Shown here: positions 44,036-53,611 of the stretch, piece by piece
Position numbering within the stretch: the first letter of the stretch is position 1
Layout of the letters: each line of letters starts with the position of its first letter
NCBI GenBank assembly: GCA_030765065.1
Contig: CM060990.1
Location: 418,571,198 to 418,635,197 of the forward strand
DNA length: 64,000 bases
Direction of reading: 5' to 3'
DNA from: Deroplatys truncata
Taxonomy: Eukaryota; Arthropoda; Insecta; Mantodea; Mantidae
Notes under the pieces: model-generated
Told to the model about the DNA's origin: nothing
Database searches by the model: none
Seen by the model: the letters and a program-made list of their open reading frames with translations, nothing else
Made by a program: the position numbers and the translations under genes

Positions 44036-45509
44036 TAGTGCATGTTACTATCACTTGTAAGTAACGCGGGAGTTACGTAACGAAAAAACCCCAGTGTAAT
44101 AGCCAATGTGCGGAGCACGCATACGCGCGATCCGTGGCCTCAGCATAAAGAGATCGCACTCTATAATTACCTAATTATTTAAATGTTTGTGCAGGAACCC
44201 GCACGAAAGCCTCTTCGAGCTTATTTTTAATTTAATTATTTCGTCATTAGTGGACACCATCTCGTTGATCTGTGAATATCACGCATATGAATTTCTAAGC
44301 AACAAAGCCAGGAGGGAAAGAATAAAGTTGAACTGTTAGTGCACTATAGGCAGGGTCGTCGCAGGCATCAAATCATCCCCATACCTCGTACAATCCTTTG
44401 GCGTTTGTAGACAGCATTCGGACTGTATAGACCTGCCTGTCAGTGACCTTTTGGCAGTTGTTAACATTCTTTGTAGTGATAATAGTTTGAGTGTGGGTAA
44501 CTTGAAGCCAACTGATTAAGAGTTCCTATGCCTGGTGATTACTGTTGACACATCTTGAGGACGAGAACACCATTTGTTTCTACATAGAAGTGGATTTTAA
44601 TGATGCACGCTTTCCACAATTTGTATTTATTCGCGTTACCTACTTACTTTCTAAGAAAACCGAGAAAGTAAAACGCAGTGTGTTTCAGAATTCGACCGAT
44701 TAGCTTTAGAGCTAATGATAGAGGGATGTTGGGGGAACATTTGGAGATAGGACAGTTACGTTCCCAAAAAGCATGATTTTTTGCAATAAGCCAAAATAAA
44801 GCCAGTACGCCACTGATACCTCAATGGTATATGCATGCATTTGCTCCACTGCCAAGAATTGTACATGTGTGGCTCAGTGGTAAAGTAGGGAGTTCTCAAG
44901 CCAATAACACTAGATTCCAAGTTCAAGTCCTGCCGAATATTTCCCTCCCTTCTCTCTCTCATTTTCTTTTCGTTCTATAAATTTTTGATTGTGAAGGATA
45001 TGGAATACTAAACTCCTTCAGTTTAGTACCGCTGCTGTTAAATGTAATCAAGCAAATCAAACGAATGAAATTTGAACAGGAGTGTACAACATAAGATATT
45101 GTAATGTTAAACATACACATTATATGCAATCAGAAACCTTTATGGAGGCGACTTTAAAAATGGCATTACCAGGACCTGGGACTAATACACTATTGTGCTT
45201 ACGAATTGAAAGAACGCGCTGTTAACTCTGGATAAGAAATAAACTAGTGTACAAGGCAAATCACAGTCACTGTTCTGCTTAAGCTTTATTTATTCACTTC
45301 CAGGAATCGTAGAAAAGCGTATTTCTGCTTCAGATATATGGAAACAGCTAACAGTGATATTTTGTGAACTCATTTTCTGAAATATTTTCCTTTTGGGAAA
45401 CGCCAGTGAATCACGAGATAGCACTGCTATACAGTTGCATAAAGTCAAATATAGTCATGAAAGCGCGTGTTGTCACTCGCACGGATAGCTCACTCGGTAA
45501 CATGGTTGA
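44036..45509. other. Spacer with tRNA-like (SINE-type) heads
   Basis: 44868-44937 reads TGTGGCTCAGTGGTAAAG (A-box-like) and, 39 bases on, AAGTTCAAGTCCTGCC (B box), a good tRNA-derived SINE head on the plus strand, followed by a CT-rich tail. A second partial head, GGATAGCTCACTCGGTAACA, lies at 45483, directly at the edge of the next element. The remaining sequence has no recognisable gene. Confidence 0.5.
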
Positions 45510-45515
45510 CTAAAG

Positions 45516-48218
45516 AGACACTGGGAGTGAATTTTTAGGTGAAAAATGACAACATTTTCAACTTTGGAATTATAAATATTCTATAGACACTTGTGAATCA
45601 TTTTGGCGAAACATTTTGCACTATCTGCCATTTTTAAAAGCCCGGCAACATGTTCAAATCACACGTGCGCTCCCTTAAAACTCCACTGGACCCGCCCACT
45701 TTCTACTTCTATATGTAAAGCATCATAATTTGCTAATTTCTGCATATTTTTCGATTTATTTGGCTGCATTTTGGGATCACATGTAATTGCCTGCTTTGTG
45801 CTTCCATCTAGCGCCTAAATGCATAACTATTTACTACGTAATGAACACAAGTTTAGAACTTTGAAAAGAAAAATTATATTTTGGTACGGTAAGGGTCTAT
45901 TTCATTAAAATTCTCTCCATTTACCCATACCATCTTATTCTACAGCATTTTTCAGTTATTTTAATACGTTATTGGTTGTTTAAGGCTTTGTTTATATATC
46001 TATCTTACAGATCTTTTGATACACTTTGTTGTTTATGTACTATATGCAGTATTGAAAGCAAACTTTGAGTGAGTTGTTTGAAAATGCCTACTGTAGTGAA
46101 TGTGAGTGTTCAAATGTGACTACAAATTAGAGAAAGACATGGCTTTGCTGAAAAATTATGTGTGAAAGTGCAACAATTGTGGTTTTAGCTCTACCCAGAA
46201 ATATTCCAGTCCTCGTTTCATTAAAGACAAAAATATCTAGAAGTTTCCATTTGAAATAAACAGAAAATGTGTAATGCCATTTTTAGCAAATTAACTTTTT
46301 TACCAATAGAAATGCTATAGTAGAGAATATTTCTAATACCTAAATATGTCATCGCCAGTCACTGCATGTCAACAGAAAACAAACCCCAGCATGGCAAGCG
46401 TCCCACTGGCACTGACTCCTGGTGTTTTTACAACAAAAGTATAGCTAATGCTACATAAACTGATACCAGCGATAAAATAAATGTCCATACAGCTTTCTGA
46501 ATCAACTGTTTCCAAGATAATGCCTGTCTACGAAAGACTAGACTGTGATGAGCTGCTGCATAAATATGTAAGAGATGTTACACAAAATCAACATGAATTG
46601 CTGCGTGCCATGTTATGGAGGAATGTCCAAAAGAAATATTTGTATCAAAAAAGAGCATCACAATTGCTGTAACAAATGCTGGACAGAATTTTATATGGGG
46701 TGCTCAGCTATAGAAGAAATGAAATTTACTATAAAGAATTCTACAATTTGCAGTGTATCAGATGTGATTATGAAGAGATGCGACAACACAAGAAAATATG
46801 TGTGTGCTCGATCTTCAACTGAGAAGAAGAAAACGGCTTGCAGGAAGAGTAAATTACCAAAAATGAAAAAGGAGGAAGCCAAATAGAAAAAGGATGAGAA
46901 AACATATGTTTCAGGCAGTTATAAGTACCTGATAAGCTGTAAATTTAAAAAGAATGTGCATTTAGAAATATGTATTTTTTTTCTCAGCTTTTCATTTTTG
47001 CACATGAAATTGATTCCTTTCATTTCAGTTTTGCTCTGATTTGTATGTAAATTTGCACACATCTCCTCAAATGTAATATATAAAGATTCAAGGAAGCATT
47101 TTTATAATTTCTTTACTCATTGGCTCACAAAAAATTAATTTATACTAAAAAGCAAAGAAAAGTTTGACATCAACTTCATAAAAAGAAAATTTTATTTCTA
47201 TACAAATAATAACATCAACTTCAATCAAATGCTTATATTTCTTTTCATTGTACTAAAGTATAGGAAAATGTCACTATCACACTTCTCTGACAAATGTGGA
47301 TGTACATTGTAGTTTGAAAAGTTTTTGTTTGCTAATCAAAAATATTCAATTGTATTATCTGAGAAACTATTTGAGCTAGAGCTTTGAGCTTTTACACAGT
47401 CATTTCTCTATTTACCTTAATTAAATGTACCAATTTTCCAGTAAATAGCTTTCAAAAAAGTTACAAAATTCAGTCCCATTGTCCCTTAAAGACCAGTCAC
47501 ACCTCGATACAACTCGATTCTACGAGGTGGTTTGCTGCTACAGACAGCAAAGGATCTGCAGGTGGCAAAAGGGGCACAAAAGTACAGAAAAAAGACACAA
47601 AGGGAACTACAAACACGAGATTATAAATAAGGAGAGTTCTGATATGTAAAGCAAACAATTCACTGTTTCCCAGCATAATATTTTATAAATCAGTGTTTTT
47701 TTTTTCAAAACTTTATTTTCTCACATTCAAAATGAACCTCACACACGAGTTTTTGTTTAAATACAGCTAAAATTTCTCAGAATCTGCAGAAGTATCCATT
47801 GTAACATTCTATGTTACAAAAATATGCCTAACACTAATAATAATTTTTAACAATATATCTTTTATGAAAAAATTGTGAATTTTAGATATTCAAATTTCAA
47901 AAGTATTTAAAGAGTTATCATAATTCACTCAACAACATTTATTGAACTTTCAAATCATACTTTTTTTGTAACTGATTCAAAGCTTCAATTCCAAAAATGT
48001 TAACCAATTTTCTGAACTTTTGAAGCGCATGGTTAATTTTGATTATGCGATATATTTACATAATAAAATTTATGAAATAATTAATAACTCACAAAGTATT
48101 TATCCAACTTGAATGAAATTTGCTATTCACATTAATCTAACAGCAATAGAATCACAGTAAAATTTTCAGAAATATCCATACAACAATATGGAAATTTGAA
48201 AATTCACTCCCAGTGTCC
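45516..48218 (+). mobile_element. 2.7 kb DNA transposon with 22 bp TIRs and CTAAAG flanks
   Basis: The ends AGACACTGGGAGTGAATTTT (45516) and AAAATTCACTCCCAGTGTCC (ending 48218) are inverted repeats with two mismatches over 22 bp. CTAAAG flanks both sides (45510-45515 and 48219-48224), suggesting a 6 bp target duplication. A decayed plus-strand coding part (46481-46886) resembles the C-terminal part of insect Mutator-like proteins. The remaining interior is AT-rich without recognised domains. The superfamily is uncertain: Mutator-like elements usually give 8-9 bp duplications, so another family is possible. Confidence 0.65.
46481..46886 (+). pseudogene. Transposase-like C-terminal remnant of the 2.7 kb element
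   Basis: Two overlapping frames. The first reads ESTVSKIMPVYERLDCDELL and VTQNQHELLRAMLWRNVQKK. The second reads FTIKNSTICSVSDVIMKR and then a basic tail (KKTACRKSKLPKMKKEEAK). The pattern TQN-NE-LH--IW-R-PK, followed by a basic C-terminus, recurs in uncharacterised insect and hydra proteins I associate with Mutator-like transposases. A frameshift near 46600 separates the pieces. The catalytic core is missing or unrecognisable. Confidence 0.4.
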
Positions 48219-48224
48219 CTAAAG

Positions 48225-49092
48225 TGAAACGGGTGCAGCCTGTCACCTGTAAAACCCGTCACTTCGTGAAACAGGCCCCAGGTGATACAAATGTACAAGT
48301 CACTCGCGACAGTCTTTCGTTCCGAAGTTGACTCTATACGCATGAAACGCTGAAAATTCTCATCTATTGTCATTAGGTATGCGCGAGCCACGTAGCACAT
48401 CCAAGAGGGAGAGCCGTGGAAGGGTACTGTGAGTAACGTAGCTACTACCCCTTTATCGGAACAGTAGCGTAATGCCGATTCTAGTTATGAAAATGTGGAT
48501 GGGCCTATTTATTAAAATGCAAGGTATACATTAAATGTTAAAACAGAAGCAAGTGTTTTATTCATTATTATTTATATAATAAAGGTTTGAAACTAAAAAT
48601 ATCTCATACTTAAAAAATTGAAGAAATAAAACTAATAACGCTTATAAACTTGCAGGAAAATGAACAAATAACACTCAATACTTACAGCTTTTACAGTAAA
48701 CCAATATCATTTTGCTTCAATTGACGTTGTTGGCTTACTAATTGGAGCCAAGGATACTATCCCATGCGATTTTGTACAATTTTGCAGCAAATATAAATTA
48801 AAGAATCCATTTATTAATGCAGGATCTCTAGCGATATTGAAAAATCATTTGTATGGTACATGAACTAATTTATTCTTATATACAAATTTGTCTATTTTAC
48901 ATAAGGGCAATGTTCATATTATATATATATATATATATATGTAAATTATTTTGGTAGTGTTTTATATGTTGCAACTTTGTTAACAGTTACTTCCATTGTT
49001 TACAATTTTAATTGTGTATTTATATCCTGTTGTTGTTTAGTATGTTTTGTTTATGGCAGCCTCCAATTGGGGAAGCTGAATTTGATAATAAA

Positions 49093-49139
<47 letters not shown>

Positions 49140-49398
49140 TATGTTGCAGCATCTTTGTATGCTACAAAATATGAAAGAGCTCATTCTTCCTTAAATGTCC
49201 GACCAACTCTTATGGAATGCATTTGCATAAAGCAGCGTTCGACCACTGGGTTAGAAGACTACTTGTGTGTTGCAAACAGCAAAAGGAAAGGGGAGGGGTG
49301 GAGGTAGCTTGACATGCGGTGACAAGAATTCCCATACCTATACTGCACCAGCATAATGCAGGCTTCTGCGGTTGTCTAGTTGCTTTAAGAACACCTAT
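48225..49398. other. No recognisable gene; AT and CA microsatellites
   Basis: (AT)n at 48919-48940 and (CA)n at 49098-49138. The sequence straight after the 2.7 kb element (TGAAACGGGTGCAGCCTGTC) may be the other half of the tRNA-like unit cut at 45509. Confidence 0.5.
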
Positions 49399-50735
49399 CT
49401 TTTTTTTAAGTATTTATTTAAGGCCGCAGTGCTCTATTTTTTTGTAACCACGATATTACATAAAGTACATTAGACATACAAATCAATAATGGAGCAACAA
49501 GTACTATTACTAGAACATACCAGCTAGACTATTACATAGGTAATAAACAGTACTCAGTAGCGTGACAAATCATTAAGGGATGCAAAGTAAAGTGTTACAA
49601 TTTAAATTGATTTATACATATAAAAATATCTTTAAAATAACATATAGTATTATGAAAGAACTTTGGATAATTTAAAGCTGTATTAATTTTTGATACTGTG
49701 TGTTTCTTCCTAGAAGTACTATACGTATGTAGTGCATTCTGTAAGTATGTGGTTTACTGTTAAGTGTGTTCTACAAGAGCGGCATACTGGTGGCTCATCT
49801 TTGGATATCAGATAGGAGTGAGTTAGTTTGGTGTGTCCAATTCTTAATCGTGTCAATGAAACTTGATCTCTTCTTTGTAGCTTATGTATAGATGGCATGT
49901 AAAAGTCCATTGCCGCTTCCATTGTAGTACGTGGTCCAAAGCTTCTTAATCTTCTTATTTATGAATGTCAGCAAGTCTCTGTGAGGAGTATGGATATTTT
50001 GGATTGAGGAGTTTTGTATTTTTTTCTTTGCTGCAAGGTCTGCCAGTTCATAACCGGTTATGTCACAATGTGAAGGTATCTATGAAGTGATAATTTCTTT
50101 TCTCTTTATTTTTAATGAATGGATCAGGATCTGAATGGCCTGTATTAGTACATCTATTGTATGAAACCGAGGGAGTCAGAAAAAATAATGAAATGTTGGT
50201 CTTCCATATTTTCAATGTTCAGCATTGCCTGTTTGATTGCGTACAGTTCACAGGTAAAAATGGAACATAAATTAAGTAGTTTAAGTGAAAGAACTTTGTC
50301 TCTGAACACTGTTGCACATCCGCTCCCTTCACTAGTTTTGGGTCTATCTGTGTATATTGGTAATTGGTGATTTACTCTTAATTTCATTGTACATGCATTT
50401 AAATACCACTTGATTAGTTTCTCCTTTGATGTGCTGCAGTGGATATAATTTTATTATAGGGTATAATATTGATAAAGGTGGTAATATATTAATATCCCTT
50501 GTTTTCTCTGAGGGGATGGTAGAATTAAGCTCTTTACAGTATTTGCTGGCTCATAAGTATAGTGGGATCTGGTTGCTTCTACTTTCAGGGTATTTATCAT
50601 AATATCTACTGGAAAATAGGCAAGTAAATGAAGGTGGACTTCTGTTTGCTGCTACTTTAAGTGCATAATGTAAAGTTAACTGTTTCCTTCTGATATTTAG
50701 GGGTATTTCATATATTTCAAATTGCAGTTTCTTAA
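49399..50735 (-). mobile_element. LINE A (I-group), 3' part: end of RT, RNase H, 3' UTR
   Basis: Minus strand, reading down from 50735: LQFEIYEIPLNIRRKQLTLH (end of RT), then IYTDRPKTSEGSGCATVF and CSIFTCELYAIKQAML and HFIIFSDSLGFIQ, the D-E-D residues of an RNase H domain (50154-50387; the usual DGSKT is DRPKT). Then DQVSLTRLRIGHTKLTHSYL and HLTVNHILTEC (49719-49922), the usual C-terminal domain of I-group LINEs. The A-rich 3' end on the minus strand is at about 49399-49410. It is separated from the 5' part (59208-64000) by a piggyBac and LINE B. Confidence 0.85.
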
Positions 50736-51086
50736 CCCTCCGTCGGGCGCAATATATGCTCTGGCGAGTTAGGGCGCAATGCGCCTGTTAGGCACAGTTA
50801 AAACAATCATAATTAATACACGCTTATTTTAATTTTAGTATTAAAAAAGTATTCACTGACATTCGCGGAAATGTTTAAAGGCAAAAAAAAAAAAAACTAA
50901 ATTCGTTGTAAAAAAAACTCGTTTATTGTTTAGAAAATTATAAAAGAGAATGTATCAAAATGTTTAATCTGCCACCAAATTGGCTTAAATTGTCTGGCCA
51001 TTATCATTAAACGAATTTCAAAGTGTGGTAAGAAACAACTATAACATTGTAGTGCATGGCTCAGAATCGAGATTAGCTATTCTCAG

Positions 51087-52862
51087 TCAGTTAAGTTCAG
51101 CAGAAGAAGGGCATATGCACCTATCACAGCATGTTCCGCACACCATATTTGCATGGGTCAGACAGATTGCGGTGTGACATTTTTTGCATTCATAGTTTGT
51201 CATCCTCCTGAAACCCGTTTCCGTTGTGCAGCTAGAGCACCTACGTCTTTTGGAGGGTGTAGGTGACATTTCTCGATCATTACCGGCGGGAAGAAACCTT
51301 TTCAGCCTCATTTGTAGGTTGGTAGGGATGCCAACTGTCTTCAAAGTTCTTCGGTTTAACTCTCCAAATACAAATTCGTGGGCTAACGTCTTCGGAAAAC
51401 TCTTCTACGCAAGGGTTCCAGTTGATTGCCAAGATAAGTTACTTGTGAATTTATACCACCCACATTCAACATTGTAAAAAATATCACCATTGGCCAGCGC
51501 TTGACATTTCTGCTCACGCTGTAAGTAGCACACATTTGGTCTGCAGTATCAACGCCGCCCTTGGTGGAATTGTAGAAACTGATTATTTCTGGCTTCCTTT
51601 GATAGCCAGATTCAGGGTCGATGGCGTCGTCATCATGAAGCGAAGACACGAGAATTACGTTCTTCTTCACTTGCGGGATGTAGGACACCAAAGTCTTTCC
51701 AGCAGTAAAGCCAAACATGCTGCTGTATTGTATCTTTCCTTTGACCGAAACAAATTGTGGGGGCAAATGTCTTTTATTTTTTCGCACAGTTCCAACATAG
51801 GACAGCTTCTTCTTTTTCAAATCGTCGATCAAATCCATATCGGTGAACCAATTATCAGCAGTGATGTTACGACCAGACCCACATAATGGCTTGACCATTC
51901 TTTTCACCACTTCACTTGGTTTATTGCTGACACAGAAGGGACCTTCAGGCTGTCTTCCAGCATATATCTCCATGTTCAGCGTATAAAACATTTTTGCATC
52001 AACAAGCGCAAAACATTTTATGCCGTATTTGTTCGGTTTCGACGGAATATACTGCCGAAATGGGCACCTTCCTCGGAAACCTGGAAGCATTTCGTCCACT
52101 GTGACGTTCTCCCCGACGCTATAGATTTTCTGAGTTTTCTACAAATTTTTCGAACACGTCACGAATTGGAGCAAAACGGTCGAATTCCTGTCGTTCTGCC
52201 CTGGTAGTAAGGTCATCAAAACGAAGGCAATGTGTCAGAGTCTTGAACCGCTTGATGTTCATCACGAGGGAAAATTTTTCCACACCTTCACCTTCTTTTC
52301 CCCAAAGTTCCTCCAAACTTTGACGATTCCCTCTGAGAGCTCCTGCTAGATACAACAAACCAATGAAAGCCCTTAGTTCAATGACATCAGTGGGTGTGAT
52401 GTCCCTCTCTCTGGAAAATTTGTGCTTAATGGATTCAATGTACTGGTTTGTGCATTTAACAATCGTGTTCAAGATGTCGTCACTGAATAAATTATCCCAA
52501 CATTCGACTACAGTTTGAGAGTTCTTAGCATTTCTTACGACTCCAGGAAGATGCGTTACAACATTATGACCCGGCCTACGAACATTTCTTGCAGGCGGAT
52601 TTCCGTCCCACTTGGTCTTTTTATCTTTTCCCACAAAAACGTTGGCTCCTGGGACTGGTTCGGATTCATCTTCGGACTCCTCACCATCTTGTTCGGTTTC
52701 TGAATCGCCTTCACGTTCTTCCACCTCATCTTCAGAAGCAACGTCACTCTCTTCCCCCAAATCCTCATTCACTGAGGGATCTTCCTCGTTGAAATCTTGC
52801 AATAAGATCATTACCTCGTCAAGATGACTCGAATTAGAGAGATCGTAAAATTTCCGCGATAT
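51087..52862 (-). pseudogene. piggyBac transposase, two frameshifts
   Basis: The N-terminal SRKFYDLSNSSHLDEVMILL is followed by a long acidic region (EESDVASEDEVEEREGDSE) and the DDE core. Catalytic Asp positions are kept: TVDEMLPGFRGRCPFRQYIP, ITADNWFTDMDLIDDL, and STKGGVDTADQMCATYSV. The C-terminus is a Cys-rich finger (CSSC...YECKKCH...CLTH...CGTCC, 51087-51235). A frameshift lies at about 52110 (after VENSENL) and another at about 51390 (after LEPLRRRVF). The probable start codon is ATA at 52862-52860 where ATG would be expected before SRKFYDL. Upstream codons in the same frame (to 52976) are probably intron. Confidence 0.92.
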
Positions 52863-52875
52863 TTTATACGAAAAC

Positions 52876-53048
52876 CTGAAATGCAAGAGAGAAAACACCA
52901 ACATAAGTATGTAGTCGGGCGCAATGAGCCTGGGAGGCCAGGTTAAAAAATTGACGTATTTCCGAAAAATATCCACAAATTATAAATGATTTAGTCAGGG
53001 AATTTGTAAAACAAATACTAGTGATAAACAGATTCCAAAAATACTAAC
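52876..53048 (-). other. Probable intron in the piggyBac 5' UTR
   Basis: On the minus strand a donor AAAG|GTTAGT is at 53048 and an acceptor TTCTCTCTTGCATTTCAG| ends at 52876, with a pyrimidine tract. Splicing would join a 5' untranslated exon (from near the right end) to the exon that begins just before the SRKFYDL start. This explains why the frame continues upstream of the conserved N-terminus without resemblance to piggyBac proteins. Confidence 0.55.
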
Positions 53049-53282
53049 CTTTATATGTGTGACGAATTCGGGCGCAATGCCTGTGAGATCAAAGTTACGA
53101 TAACTGCCCTCCAAGAAGCAAGCAAGCCAATTGAGCACTAGGACTGTAAACTTCAGATAAAGAAAAGAGACTAAACGGACGGACAGACAGCAACGCATCC
53201 TAGCGGTGGAAAGGGCAACGAAAATTTCCACGCTGTGCCTGTCAGGCCGGTTGCGCCCGACGGAGGGTTAATCGAACTAGTA

Positions 53283-53285
<3 letters not shown>

Positions 53286-53320
<35 letters not shown>

Positions 53321-53611
53321 ATAGGGGTTAAGGGCGCTAAACAGCTATGGTCATCAGCGCCCTTACAATGTATAAAATCTAAAATCCAGAAATTAAAATC
53401 CGGGACACAAACCCGCTTAATATAATCAATAAAAACATGTCAAAGACTAAAAACCACCACTAAAGACATAGTAAATAAAACAATAAAAGATTAAATTACG
53501 TGTCAGGAACTGCAGAAGTCAAGGGACTAGGGCGCTCTATGTCCCCAGGGGAGAACAGCTCCCCATTAAAACGACAATAAAAATTCACAAAACTAAAACA
53601 CGCTCAGCGTA
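53286..53611 (-). other. LINE B 3' UTR and (ATC)n tail
   Basis: The last 40 bases before the tail form a hairpin on the minus strand: AAGGGCGCTGATGACC, ATAGCTGTTTAGCGCCCTTA. The stems AAGGGCGCT and AGCGCCCTT pair. The tail is about eleven ATC units. A conserved 3' hairpin followed by a short simple repeat is a typical recognition site for the reverse transcriptase of such LINEs. Confidence 0.75.

Larger units (their letters stand above)
50736..53267 (-). mobile_element. piggyBac element, 2,532 bp, perfect ends
   Basis: The ends CCCTCCGTCGGGCGCAA (50736) and TTGCGCCCGACGGAGGG (ending 53267) are perfect 17 bp inverted repeats, each flanked by TTAA (50732-50735, 53268-53271), the piggyBac target. 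The one gene is on the minus strand. GGGCGCAA recurs as a subterminal motif at 50772, 52917 and 53070. Complete ends, an exact target duplication and a nearly whole transposase make this the best preserved element with its ends in the window along with the Tc1. It lies in LINE A, 14 bp from the LINE B insertion. Confidence 0.96.

Noticed and set aside
44868-44937. tRNA gene
   Set aside because: A and B boxes are present, but acceptor and anticodon stems do not pair as in a working tRNA and a CT-rich tail follows, so it is a SINE-type head. The same holds for 29187-29237, 36655-36720, 37380-37441 and 32923-32995.
52515-52827. Plus-strand Ser-rich frames
   Set aside because: Antisense of the acidic region of the piggyBac transposase.
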